Shown: positions 1-10,862 of the stretch, one piece after another | Layout of the letters: each line of letters opens with the position of its first letter | How positions within the stretch are numbered: the first letter of the stretch is position 1 | Assembly (NCBI RefSeq): GCF_024713945.1 | Contig: NC_134686.1 | Coordinates: 1,388,001-1,452,000, forward strand | Length of the DNA: 64,000 nucleotides | Reading direction: 5' to 3' | DNA from: Dermatophagoides farinae | Lineage: Eukaryota > Arthropoda > Arachnida > Sarcoptiformes > Pyroglyphidae | Notes under the pieces: model-generated | Database searches by the model: none | What the model saw: only the letters and a program-made list of their open reading frames with translations | What the model was told of the DNA's origin: nothing | Made by a program: the position numbers and the translations under genes

Positions 1-3000
1 AATAACACTTGTTGCTCGGCAATACAAAAAAAAAACACTGACAATCAGCAAAACACAGAGATGCAAATATGGAGACAACTTTGTTTTGATCGAAACTTGA
101 CGTATGTTTTGTTACTGTTTTGATCGTTTTTTTCCGTTCGTTCGTTTGTTTGTTCGTTTCATAGATACAAAAAATATGATTCGTGAATAGATAAATAACA
201 ATATTCAGAACAATTTTTTTTCTGTTTTTGGTGCAATCAAAAAAAATGGTTATTGGTTGAAATGTATTTCAAAACAACAAGGAATGAAAAAAAATGAAAT
301 TCATTTGTAACCACCAATACAATCAAATGAATAACCCCCCTTCCAAAAAAAACTACCAACAAAAACAACGGGAAAAAAATGACCACCACCACCACCACAC
401 ATATATAACAACTTCAATGATTCAAAAATTGTATAACACAATTGTGCCAAATCATTTCAAAATTGCCATTGAGTATGGCATTTGATGGATGAGGATTTTT
501 ATTATTATTATTATTATTCAGATGAAAAGGAAGTAACATTGAAAGAGAGAAGGGGAGAGAGAGCAATATAGGAAACGTATATATAAAAAAAACTGGCCAA
601 ACAAGTCAATCGGTGGTGGTGGTGGTGGTGGTGGAAACAGACACTGGCTGACACAACAAACAAACAAATAGCAAATAGCAAAAAAGCAACAGTTGAGAGT
701 TCAACATCAGAGGAACAAAAAAAAAAAAAATTTTTTCTGATGAAAAAAAAGAGTCATATAACGGACATATGATGATGATGATGATGATCCCAACAATTGG
801 ATGTCAGTAAACAAGAAAAAAAAATTTATGCCATTTTAGATACAATACACAATGGTGTTCATCTCTCCATATTGTATTGGATTCTGGCCACCCAAAAAAA
901 AAAAAATCTAGTTATAACGGAAACTAAACTATAACTAAACTAAAAACTGAACAGGAAAAAATTGATGGAGCCAGTGTTTAAAAAAAAGGTCAATCATAAT
1001 ATATGGGGTTCATCATCACTCATCATTTCATTCTTTCTCTCGATCTCTTTTTTTTTATTTCTCTTGAAATACAAATATATCTCTCCTAGTAGATCTATCT
1101 ATCTATCTTCATCATCATAAAAATCAACAATCATTAATGTGTCTCTTTCAATAAATATATATATATTTATCGTTGATGAACCAGATTTTTTTTTTGTTTC
1201 TTACTTCCTACCACTATAGAATCACGAAATATAAATAAGCAAAAAAAATTGGTCAATTGACGATCATCAAGTTGATGATTATGATTATGATCTGGATATG
1301 ATCATTTACAATCAAATTGTTTTTTTTTGTAATCAATAAACGACGAACAATAATCCAGATATAATTAAAGTGTCAAGAATGTGTCTGTGTCTGACTCTAT
1401 TTCTTTATTTATTTTTTTTTTTTTTTGTTCTTGTTTGAAATCATCATAATAATCAGAGCATGGCGCCTGAATCCAAATCAAAAAAAAAACACACACACAC
1501 ACGAACACACACGCAAACAAAAATACAATTGATAATGATTAAAGTCGGTCGATCGATTGATGAAAAAAGAAAAAAAAATCATGCAATGATTATATGAACG
1601 AAATGAATGAATTCAAAAGAAAGAAAACAAAGTAATGGAAAAAAAATATGGGCCCGACAATCATCATTTTGGTTTTGTCTTGATTTCTCTCTTCAACAAG
1701 AGATAATTTCAATAATAATAACAATAATGGCAGTGAATTAAAATCTTTTGCAATACAGGAAATTCAGAATATTATAGCCACAAATTAATTTATATCGATG
1801 AAAATCAAGGATAACAGACAAATCAAACAACAAGCAAAATTTATTTTTGAGTAAATAACAAGAAGATAACAAAAATTATATATATACATACCATGTCAAT
1901 GTTTATATATGATTTTTTCGATTCGATTCGATAATGATGAATTTTTTGTTGTTGAATTTTTTTTTTTTTTTTTTTTTTTTGACAGACTGAACAAACTGAA
2001 AAAGTGTTGAGATTATTATTATTTTCTTAAATGAAATTTTTTTTTTTTTTTTTTGAATAATTCACACCTATGATGATGATGACGATGATGATGAGCATGT
2101 AATTGAAAAAAAAATAAAATAAAATGTTGTTTGTACTATTCAAATATTTTGTCTGATGAATGCATCTTATGGATGGATCAATCTTTGAATTGTCTTATTC
2201 ATGACAAGTATCATTCAATTCAATGTTGTTGTTGTTGTTGTTGTTTTAGTTGTTGTTGTTGCTGCTGTTGTTGCTGTGGGCCGTTATCGTCGCCGCTATC
2301 ATGGAAAAGAAATGAAACCAGTTACAATTTTCTTGTGTATTTTTTTTTTTATTGTAACAACTTACATGGGTTATATACGATGATGATGATGATTTGACTT
2401 GAAAAACGACGAAAAAAATCATTCTCAGCGAATGAAATAATTTTGACTATATTCTGATCGGATCACGGAATAATAAAGGTGAAATCAATTCAATGATGAT
2501 TATGATGGCACCATATTAGTGGTTTAATGATGAAATGAAAAAAAAACAAAACAAAAAAAAATCCACCAAAAAAGTTTAATTCAATTCAAGTTTTCCTAAA
2601 CATCATCATTGTGACTACTACTACGACATTAATTTTTTTGTTTCTTCCTGGCAATTTCTAGTCAATCGTTTAACAAAAAAATTATTCAATGTGAAGAAAA
2701 GGATTGCTTCACCATCGTCGTCGTCGTCGTTAATATTTCGGTTACTTCGTTTTAAATGATGATGATTGGTTGATTTGTAGTTGCAATGCCAAAAACCCAC
2801 CGTTTCTCTCTTCTCTCTCTCTTTTCTTTCCACATTCATTTATTTGTATTCGTCATCAACAGGTCTTTTTTTTGGCTGGGTATCATCATCATCGCCATAA
2901 ATACATCGCCATCACATCACATCACATCACATCACACACACATCCACACAGGTATAGAGAAGGAGAGAGAAATTGTTTGCCATATGATGTGTGAATGATT

Positions 3001-4450
3001 CGAAATGGAATCAAACAGAAACAAAAAAAAACAAAATGAAATGATTTGTTTTGTTTTTTTGCATCGATCAAATTTGATGATGATGATGATGATGAAATAA
3101 TCGATAAAATTGTCGATGTCAAAAAAAAAAATGAATCGTCAAATAAACCAAAAACAACAAATACACACACACACACACACAAGCAAACAAGAAAAAGAGA
3201 CTCGAAATTTTCATTTATTACATTGCTTGGACTTTTTGTTTATATTATCATATCGATATATGAATGGTGAATGATAGTGGTGATGGTGGTGGTGGTGGTA
3301 GTATACTATTTGACTGAAAATCACCATGAATGAAATACAAGAGTAAAAGAGAGAAAGAGAGAGAGAGAAATACCTCGACAATGTCGGTTTTTTTCTCTTT
3401 TGCTTGAGAAAAAAATGCATGTGTGTTGTTGTTGTTGTAGTTGCTTGATGAACACATATGCAATGACGATATATGTATAAATTTGCCAAGCCAATGATAA
3501 AAAATCGAATTGGATTCGATAGATTCGATTTTTTTTTTTTTTTTTGAGAAAAAGGTAAAACAACAACATTGTCAAATTGTTGTTGTCATTGTGTTCCATC
3601 ATCATCATTTTGTTGAATATATTCAATTTGTAGTTTTCTTTTAATTGAAAAACAGGAAAGTCAAAAAAAAAAATCTTTGTGCAAATTGGAACCTTGAACT
3701 GGATCACTTTTGTTTGATGATGATGATGATGATGATAATGACAAGTTTTATTGGATTTGAATTTAGTGTTTTGTTTTTTGTTTGTTTGAAATCAAAATAT
3801 ATTCAATTTATTTGACGGCTGATTTGATGGCCATTGATAATGTGGTGGTGGTGGTGGTGGTAATGAAAAGAGATTTTCTGGAAAGTCAAGAAAAAGAAAT
3901 TTTTTTTTTTTTTTTTTTTTTTGGTTCATATTCGAATTATTGTGAAAAGATGATATTTGGATCAAATAATGAACGAACGCCATCCAGTGATGAAAAACAT
4001 AACATTTTTTTTCTATCAAAAGGAAATGATAATGGTATAAATAGACAGAATGATTGTTGGTTAAAATAGCCAAAGACTGAAAATAGCCAAAAAAACAAAA
4101 ACAGCGAAATAAATTGGCGCAAAAAAATGAAAAAGGAAGCTCTGGTACATTTTATGGTCGTTCATAACCAACGTTATTATTCGACACTAACAAACAAAGG
4201 AACACTTTTTTTTCATGAAAAAATTACAGGTACAAAATACAAAATGATGAGTAGATCATTGATCATCATCAAATACACATTCATACACATGTACACAAAA
4301 TGAAAATCACGTGTGTGTGTATGTGTCACGTGTATTAATCACTATAATCAATTCGAAAAAAATTCGAATTCGAACCTGTTCAGAGGTATTCAAAAACCTT
4401 TTCCTGTTGTTCATTATGTTCAGACACACGCACACACAAACATCTGTCCA
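1..4450. other. Repeat-rich non-coding stretch
   Basis: I see no supportable gene here. The sequence is poly-A/T tracts, (GAT)n/(ATC)n runs (for example around 770-790, 2070-2095 and 3718-3735), (GT)n/(CA)n runs and (GGT)n near 612-635. Open frames in it translate to homopolymers (H, C, V, D) and are microsatellite artefacts. It could be intergenic or the intron of a gene extending left of the window. Confidence 0.7.
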
Positions 4451-5400
4451 TCATCATTATTACGAATCCATTAAAGAATGCTTAATAGCAATGGAATGTC
4501 AAGATTATATTGATTATTATAAGATTAAAAAAATGATTTAATCAAATAAAATATTGTCATAAACAGCAATGAAAATTTGATCAAAAATCATCTCTGATCT
4601 ATATATAGATGGAGAGATAAAAAGCAATCAATTGAACAACGCCGTTCGAAAACATATATTGGTGAATGATCATCATCCGAACGAAATTTATCGAAACTTT
4701 CAATATATGATTGATCTTGTATTAATGGCTTCGAGAATAGAAAACCTGGATACAGTTCGGATAGCAATATTGGAAGTTCAACATGTAAGTATCTATTTTA
4801 CTTTATACATATGTGTTCTTTATAGCGATAAAATTAAAATTCTGATTTTTCAGTTATGTTGGAACAAATGATATTCTGAACAACGGCCAAGTCACATTTC
4901 CTAAGTCATTACTTGGATATGTGGCTATATGGCATGGCCAATTGCTCAAATTTTCAGCAGTGCGATTCTCGAAAGGCAGCACGCTTCCTTGAAACAGCAT
5001 TATAAACAAAGCAAGAATTTCAGGAACGTTGCTAAATCTTTGGCTCGTCTGTATCAGGAGTTAATTTATAAATAAAAAAAATCTGGACTTCTGGTATAAG
5101 TGTTTATGAGTGTAATCAAGTTCATTTACTAAAATTTTCATTAGTCCAAGATATACCTTTCGAATCGCCTAATTTGGTCAAAACGTTCCATCCGTTTTAA
5201 TTGGGACATAACATCATCCGAACTGTTTTATAGGAGATGGATGTTCATTCATCAAAGCCACGAGCTAGAAATACTCATCACCAAGGTGCTATCTTTGTTT
5301 CTGGGACAAATTTATGAAATTACATCCCAAACAGATTTATGTGTAATTTTATATCTCAATTTCAATCAATAATTAACCCTAATTTTAAAGTAATAAAAAA
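4450..5400 (+). pseudogene. Possible decayed coding relic, family unknown
   Basis: This stretch is unusually free of microsatellites compared with the DNA to its left. An open frame ends at 4784 (residues ...DTVRIAILEVQH) at a good donor, GTAAGT. A pyrimidine-rich acceptor, TTTTTCAG, ends at 4853, and an open frame then runs 4855-4992 (begins YVGTNDILNNGQ) to TGA. The two frames do not join: the first exon ends in phase 0 while the second frame needs a phase-2 partner. Another frame is open to about 5070 and ends ...SLARLYQELIYK before TAA. No ATG opens the first exon. I do not recognise a family. A broken gene or old transposon remnant is possible, and chance is not excluded. Confidence 0.25.
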
Positions 5401-5493
5401 ACTATATATTATAAAAAAAAAATATAAAAAATTATAAAAATTATAAATTATAATTATAAAAAAAAAATTCTAAAAAGCAATAGTGTTGAAATC

Positions 5494-5499
5494 TTTATT
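5494..5499 (-). terminator. Polyadenylation signal of the 123-aa gene
   Basis: AATAAA on the minus strand (TTTATT on plus), 70 nt past the stop codon at 5569. It supports this open frame being a complete terminal exon. Confidence 0.6.
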
Positions 5500-5568
5500 T
5501 CATTGCTGGCAAAACATTCACAATGAAAGGCAATATTGAAAATCCTGGCATTGTTCCGTTTTCATTAG

Positions 5569-5940
5569 TCATATTGTTACTGTTATCAAATGTTGTTTGC
5601 TAAAGCAATGGAAGAGACTATCCTCCATCAGTGTTTTCACATCAATAATAAAATTCAAAGGTTGACCAAATTGGTCGGTAACAAAATCTTGTAACACGTT
5701 TGTATTTCGGTATTCTTCGATGAATTCGTCGATTTTTTCTTGATCTTCGACTGATGTGCGGTATATATATGGTCGTAGATGAATTGTATTTTGTGTTGTT
5801 GTTTGTTGATGGATGTAGCATTCTTCACTTGTGATTCTATCCACTTTTCCTTTCTTCTTTGCAAAGATGGAATCAAATTCTTTTATAAATTTTTCAATTG
5901 ATTGTGAAAGACAGTAATTTATTTCATCAGTTTGAATCAT
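5569..5940 (-). CDS. Uncharacterised 123-aa protein
   Basis: A single-exon open frame of 123 residues from ATG (5940) to TGA (5569), followed by a poly-A signal 70 nt downstream. It has no signal peptide and no membrane segment. Composition is ordinary, without the homopolymer runs seen in spurious frames here. The N-terminal third is predicted helical (IEKFIKEFDSIFAKKKGK) and an acidic helix follows (EDQEKIDEFIEEYRN). I do not recognise the family. It is divergent from the gene starting at 6353, so the two start codons face away from each other across 412 bp that probably hold a shared promoter. Real gene status is likely from codon pattern and flanking signals; function is unknown. A small subunit of a nuclear or cytoplasmic complex would fit the size, but this is only a guess. 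Confidence 0.6.
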   Translation of the reverse strand: MIQTDEINYCLSQSIEKFIKEFDSIFAKKKGKVDRITSEECYIHQQTTTQNTIHLRPYIYRTSVEDQEKIDEFIEEYRNTNVLQDFVTDQFGQPLNFIIDVKTLMEDSLFHCFSKQHLITVTI

Positions 5941-6352
5941 GTCCGTTTTCGGTTGTGTAATTTATGTTCGTTTTTTTTTTTTTTAGTTTGAATAAATATA
6001 TTCTGATTTAAGGAATTGATCTGGGTTTGAAAACTTTTTTCTTTTTATGATCACATTTGGGGTCCGTCATAGAGGTTGTGACGACTCAGCCACGCCGCAG
6101 TTGACTTTGACTGTTTCCAGTCCATTGGCTTTGTGCGCTCGCTATTTTCCAATTTGACTATTCATATATATCACACAACAACCGACAGAATTTCGAACGA
6201 AACAAAAAAAAAACTTCATCAATAAAATCTACGTTTGTGTGTGTGTGTTGTATGTAATTTGTTAGTAGATTTTCACGTCCTTCATTTGAATATTTTTTTT
6301 TTTTGTTTTGATTATTGAACCATCATTTTGATTTTGATTATTGTGAATCAAG
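5941..6352. promoter_or_regulatory. Probable bidirectional promoter
   Basis: The spacer between two divergent start codons. Its centre (about 6060-6140) is much less AT-rich than the surroundings, with several CpGs and an inverted CCAAT box (CCATTGGC near 6122-6129). No clear TATA box is placed for either direction. The role is inferred from layout and composition. Confidence 0.4.
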
Positions 6353-8038
6353 ATGCCTCGTAAAAAATTTCGTCGATCTAACGGTTCTCGTTCAAATAAT
6401 GATTCAATTCATACATCGAAATCTACGAAAAATAACCAGTCATCATCATCATCATCATCAAACCAAACATCATGTCCAAATACAAATGATCAACAACAAA
6501 TTGATTTGGATAAAATCATCTTTGGTTGTCCGTTTCAATATTTCACTGACAATTTTTTGACAAAAATTTATTCATCGATAAAAAATGAATATGATCAAAC
6601 AATGACCATAATGCCACAAGAATCTTATATAATTGATGAATTCGAATTGAATGCATTCGATAATTTTGATGATTTTAAATCATTCTCAGAATGGCAATCA
6701 TTAAATTATGTTCAAAAAAAACTTAAACAAATGAATATCGGTAAAAAACGTAAAGCAATTAATCATGATGATGAACCAGAATGGTTACGCAATAATTACT
6801 ATCGAAGTAATAATGATACAATAAATCAATTGTCAAGCCAAGAACATCATGAATCGGTATCATTATCATTACAATCAAGTTATTCTCCAAAATCGGAAAT
6901 CGAAAATAAATTATTGGAACCACCTTCTCCTATTAATACGATTACTATTACCGATAGTGATACTGATAGTAATCATATAATCGAATTATCATCATCATCA
7001 TCATCACCATCGCCATCATTACAATCAAGTTATTCTCCGAAATCGGAAATCGAAAATAGATTATTGGAACCACCTTCTCCTATTAATATGATTACTATTA
7101 CCGATAGTGATACTGATAGTAATCATATAATCGAATTATCATCATCATCATCATCACCATCGCCATCATTACAATCAAGTTATTCTCCGAAATCGGAAAT
7201 CGAAAATAGATTATTGGAGCCACCTTCTCCTATTGGTAAGATTACTATTTCCGATACTGATACTGATAGTAATCATATAATCGAATTATCATCATCATCA
7301 TCATCACCATTGCCATCGCAACCGCCGTCACCACCACCATCACCATCAACATCAAAGACGGTAATGGAAAATCAAAATAATAGTGAAAATCAATCAGAAA
7401 AAATTGACCAAAATCTAGATTATAATCAAAAACGAATGCCAAAAAATCTTTGTTCTGCCAAACTATTCAATCGATTTACACCTTTTGGTTGGAAAACATT
7501 TATGATTATCGATAATAATGATACAAAAATTTATGAACTAGAACATGTAAATAATATCGATCATGATCGTAAAGTTTTTGTTGATATACTGAAAACAATA
7601 GATACATCATCATCGCCATGGTCATCATCATCGAATAATAATAATGACAATAAAAAATTATGGCAACAATTTCCAATACATAAAGCATCATTTTTGAATC
7701 ATTCCAAACAAATTGATAATGAATTCAAATTGTATGAAGAATCTGATCCATTATTAATAACAATGGCATTACGTAATAATAATAATAATAATGGTGAATA
7801 TGATTCGGCCAAAAACACACAACAATTCATGGATAGATTTTTGAATATTCTTGAAAGATTTTATCATATAACTTATACAAGAAGAATATTATTGATAGAA
7901 AAACAGAATAAGGAAAAAAAATCATCATTAATACTTAAACATAATATTTATAATGATTTACAAGAACAATATAAAATGGAAAAATATAATCATCATCATC
8001 ATTATGGTTGTAAATTTAATTACCACAAATTGTTGTAA
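6353..8038 (+). CDS. 561-aa low-complexity protein with three 50-residue repeats
   Basis: Uninterrupted single-exon frame. An in-frame TGA sits 9 nt upstream of the ATG, so this start is well fixed. Order: basic Ser/Asn-rich N-terminus (1-45), a moderately complex part (about 50-160) with FDNFDDFKSFSEWQSL and DDEPEWL, three tandem 50-residue repeats (173-322), a Pro/Ser linker, then a second ordered-looking part (about 365-540; begins NLCSAKLFNRFTPFGWKTF) broken by Asn and Ser runs, and an HHHHH-containing tail. There is no signal peptide or membrane segment, so a cytoplasmic or nuclear location is inferred. I do not recognise the family. DDEPEWL loosely recalls the EPEWF motif of eIF4E-transporter/GIGYF-type translational repressors, which is weak evidence. 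The next gene starts only 105 bp downstream. Confidence 0.65.
   Translation: MPRKKFRRSNGSRSNNDSIHTSKSTKNNQSSSSSSSNQTSCPNTNDQQQIDLDKIIFGCPFQYFTDNFLTKIYSSIKNEYDQTMTIMPQESYIIDEFELNAFDNFDDFKSFSEWQSLNYVQKKLKQMNIGKKRKAINHDDEPEWLRNNYYRSNNDTINQLSSQEHHESVSLSLQSSYSPKSEIENKLLEPPSPINTITITDSDTDSNHIIELSSSSSSPSPSLQSSYSPKSEIENRLLEPPSPINMITITDSDTDSNHIIELSSSSSSPSPSLQSSYSPKSEIENRLLEPPSPIGKITISDTDTDSNHIIELSSSSSSPLPSQPPSPPPSPSTSKTVMENQNNSENQSEKIDQNLDYNQKRMPKNLCSAKLFNRFTPFGWKTFMIIDNNDTKIYELEHVNNIDHDRKVFVDILKTIDTSSSPWSSSSNNNNDNKKLWQQFPIHKASFLNHSKQIDNEFKLYEESDPLLITMALRNNNNNNGEYDSAKNTQQFMDRFLNILERFYHITYTRRILLIEKQNKEKKSSLILKHNIYNDLQEQYKMEKYNHHHHYGCKFNYHKLL
6869..7318 (+). repeat. Three in-frame 150-bp tandem repeats inside the 561-aa gene
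   Basis: Copies at 6869-7018, 7019-7168 and 7169-7318 have exactly the same length (50 codons) and differ at only a handful of positions, indicating recent duplication. Each copy encodes two proline-directed Ser sites (YSPKSE and PPSPI), an acidic stretch (DSDTDSN or similar), the hydrophobic core HIIEL and a poly-Ser run. Confidence 0.95.
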
Positions 8039-8142
8039 TCATAAATCAGCTTAAATTGTTTCGTATTTTTATTTTTCACCAATTTCAACGAAATTGTTTT
8101 TTTTTCCATTTGACATACAACAACAACAACAACAACGACGAC

Positions 8143-8775
8143 ATGGAACGACAAATATCGGGATTTATTTGTAAAAAATATACAATCATTGTGATGACAT
8201 TGATTTTTATGTTAATGGCTTTGATATCATTCATCAGTATCTGTTTGGATGTAGATAAATATGCTCAAATAACACATGAAAAAAATCCAGAAATTTCTCC
8301 CAATGAAGCAAAGGTAAAAGCAAAAATTTTTTGAATTTTTTGAATTTTTACTTGTCAATAATTCACTAATAACAATCTTGTTTTGTTTTGTTCATAGACT
8401 GCAACTATGGCCATCGGTGTAGTCATTTTCATCATTTCATTGACATTTTCATCAATCGGTTTATTTGGTGCTATCAAAGAAAATTATTGCCTATCCATTA
8501 CATATTCATTATTATGGCTTATTGAATTGATTAATTCGTTGGTGAAAACAATCGCATCACCAATACATTCATTGGGTCTCATAATCAATCTGATTATTTT
8601 TGCTGTATTGATTCTATTCATAATCGATTTGCGTCAAAAACGTCAAACATCACAATCGCCATCACCATCATTATCACCACCACCACCGTTAACAACAACA
8701 ACAACAGCAACAACAGCCGCTAATAATGATTCTAATACAACTACTACTAATAGTTCAATAATCAAAACTGTTTAG
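8143..8775 (+). CDS. Four-helix membrane protein, paralogue 1
   Basis: Exons 8143-8313 and 8398-8775 (182 aa); intron 8314-8397 is phase 0 with GTAAAAG donor and TTCATAG acceptor. Four hydrophobic segments are visible: about residues 14-36 (before an acidic loop ending NEAK), 60-82 (AIGVVIFIISLTFSSIGLFG), 90-106 and 114-134. A Pro/Ser/Thr-rich tail of about 45 residues follows. The loop between helices 1 and 2 is short and lacks the CCG signature of tetraspanins, so it is not a classical tetraspanin. Signatures shared with the next two loci are GLFGAIKEN after helix 2 and IIDLRQKR after helix 4. The start at 8143 is chosen because the reading frame upstream is poly-Asn microsatellite. Function is unknown; a small plasma-membrane or endomembrane protein is inferred. 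Confidence 0.7.
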
Positions 8776-8906
8776 CTTTAAAGATATATAATTTACTTTA
8801 CACTTTTTTTGATTTTAATTTTCATTTTTGTAATTAAGTTTTCAATATATATATGTATATGATGACTCATTAAAATTGTGTTTGATTTAATTGTAATTTT
8901 TTTTAT

Positions 8907-8912
8907 AATAAA
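8907..8912 (+). terminator. Polyadenylation signal of paralogue 1
   Basis: AATAAA 132 nt past the stop codon at 8775, in otherwise plain AT-rich DNA. Confidence 0.5.
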
Positions 8913-8940
8913 ATTGATGCATACGTCTTTTATGAACGAT

Positions 8941-8954
8941 GGGGGGCGGGGGGT
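8941..8954 (+). other. G-rich block, possible quadruplex
   Basis: Two runs of six G separated by one C, then TG, directly downstream of the poly-A signal of paralogue 1. It stands out in a window with almost no G runs longer than four. Quadruplex formation or a transcription-pausing role is inference only. Confidence 0.4.
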
Positions 8955-9315
8955 GTATTAGTGTGGTGTTTCGAAAATATTTTTCAATTTCATCATCATT
9001 ATCATCGAGATTTTGATGTTTGTTTTACCAAAAAAAAAGAATTCGAAAAATTTTGTTTGTTCAAAAATACACTAAATCATCATCATCATCATCAAACAGC
9101 TGAATTTTTTTTTTTTTTGTTTCCACAATTTGATTGATTGAAGAAATTTTCTCACAAATTCCAATATATGGATCATTTTCAATTTGATCAGTTCTTGTTT
9201 TTTGTTCTCATCATCAACGATCATCAACAATCAACAATCATTTCCATTGTGATCATCGACAAGTTCAACAGTTTGGTGGTTTTTTTTATTTTTTGTTAAC
9301 TCTCAAAATTTCAAA

Positions 9316-9853
9316 ATGGGACGATTTGTATTTAATTGTAAAAAATTTGCCATAATTTATTGGACAACATTGACAATTGTAATGACAATAGGTGTTTTTA
9401 TTTACGTATTAAACGATAAAAAATTGGCTGAAATGATACAAGAAATATTTCCAAACATTTCTTCGGACGAAGTTAATGTAAATATTATTGATTTGAATGT
9501 TTGTTCACACAATAAGTTTACCGTTTGATTTTTTTTCTTACTTTTTCTTATTGTACATATATCTATATATGTAGACTTTAGTGTTGATTACTGCCAATAT
9601 TTTTTTACTTTCCAGTATTTTTGTATCATCATTAGGTTTATTTGGTGCAATGAAAGAAAATTTTTCCCTATCACTTTTATATTTGGTATTGATTATCATG
9701 GATTTTATACCTAAATTTATATTTGCCATTATGGAAAAATTATTCTTGATTCCTATACTTGTTTATCTGTTCATAATCATCATAATGGTTTCATTTGTTA
9801 TTGATTTACGTCGAATGAATAATGGAAATAATTCCATTTCATCATTGGCTTAA
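9316..9853 (+). CDS. Four-helix membrane protein, paralogue 2
   Basis: Exons 9316-9477 and 9575-9853 (146 aa), intron 9478-9574 in phase 0, at the same position relative to the fold as in paralogue 1. Exon 1 gives a short Cys/Lys N-terminus (FNCKKFAIIY), helix 1 and an acidic loop ending SSDEVN. Exon 2 gives helices 2-4 with SLGLFGAMKEN and FVIDLRRMN, matching the signatures of paralogue 1. It lacks the long Ser/Thr tail of paralogue 1 and ends soon after helix 4. Divergence from paralogue 1 is considerable outside the signatures, so the duplication is old. Unknown function. Confidence 0.65.
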
Positions 9854-10164
9854 TTTAATTTATTTTCATCAATCAATCAATCAATCAATCAACCGACTAA
9901 CTAACTGGCAAACTAACCGTTATCAATTTTTTTTCAAATGTATAACAATTGTTCATTGATCATCATGATCATCATTAATAAGAATGTAATGCAACAAAAA
10001 AAAATGCAACGTATTTATTGGAATCAAAATCAAATTTTTTTTTTTTGACGATAAATAATTCTGTTGATAATCTGTTTACTTTATTTCTCCTATATATCAA
10101 GATTCTACATATATCTATGTAATCAATCAACAGAGACGATCATCAATATAACTTTACGACGATA

Positions 10165-10170
10165 AATAAA
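10165..10170 (+). terminator. Candidate polyadenylation signal of paralogue 2
   Basis: AATAAA about 310 nt past the stop at 9853. It is the clearest signal before the next locus, though AT-richness makes chance matches likely. Confidence 0.3.
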
Positions 10171-10366
10171 CATGTTGCTTGTCTCTTATGGTAACGTGAA
10201 AAAAGAAATCACTTGTTGCAATAAAACAGAAAAATAAACGAAGAACCATAAACTTGATTGTGTGTGTGTGTAAATCCTAATCCCATATTCTCATTCGCAA
10301 TTCATTTGGTTTTCTGGTTTTTTTTCTGGCCAACAAATATCAACAAAGTGAACCAAAAAAAAAAAA

Positions 10367-10862
10367 AAGGATCCATCATTAAGTTTTAAATGCAAAAAAT
10401 ATTCCATCATTATTTTGACTTCAATTTCAATTTTATTGACATTAATTGTTTTCATTTTTGTTTTTGTAATCGCTGACAAATTGGCTATAATTGTTCATGA
10501 TAAAGATCCAAATATATCAATCAAAACAGCCAAGGTTTGATCATTGATTTAAAATTTTTTAACATTAATAATAATGTATATAATATATTCTTTAGATTAA
10601 ATTAATGATTGCTAGTACAATATTTTCAATCATTTCGATCGCTTTCGCATTAATTGGTTTATTTGGTGCTATAAATGAAAATTATTGCCTATCCATTACA
10701 TATTCAATATTATGGATCATTGGTTTCATCATCAATTTGGTGAAAGCATTTATTATTGGACAAATTTATTGGATACCTTTTATTATTGAATTGTGTATCA
10801 TTTGTTTAACAATGCTATTTGTATTAGATTTACGTCGGATGCATGTATATGAACAGATATGA
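10367..10862 (+). pseudogene. Four-helix membrane protein, paralogue 3, without a start codon
   Basis: Exon-1 homology runs to 10534 (...DKLAIIVHDKDPNIS...AK, compare DVDKYAQITHEKNPEIS in paralogue 1) and ends at GTTTGA. Intron 10535-10595 ends TTTAG. Exon 2, 10596-10862, is intact and encodes LIGLFGAINENYCLSITYSI and FVLDLRRMH. The intron is phase 0 as in both siblings. No ATG lies in frame in exon 1: the initiator-equivalent position reads AAG (10367-10369) inside a poly-A run, and an in-frame TGA occurs at 10349-10351. It is very similar to paralogue 1 in helices 2-3, so the duplication is younger than that with paralogue 2. Either a pseudogene, or it uses an upstream exon that I cannot identify. 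Confidence 0.55.

Noticed and set aside
3321-3707. 128-aa minus-strand frame
   Set aside because: Low-complexity translation of (GT)n, (GA)n and poly-T tracts, with no homologous look and no splice partners.
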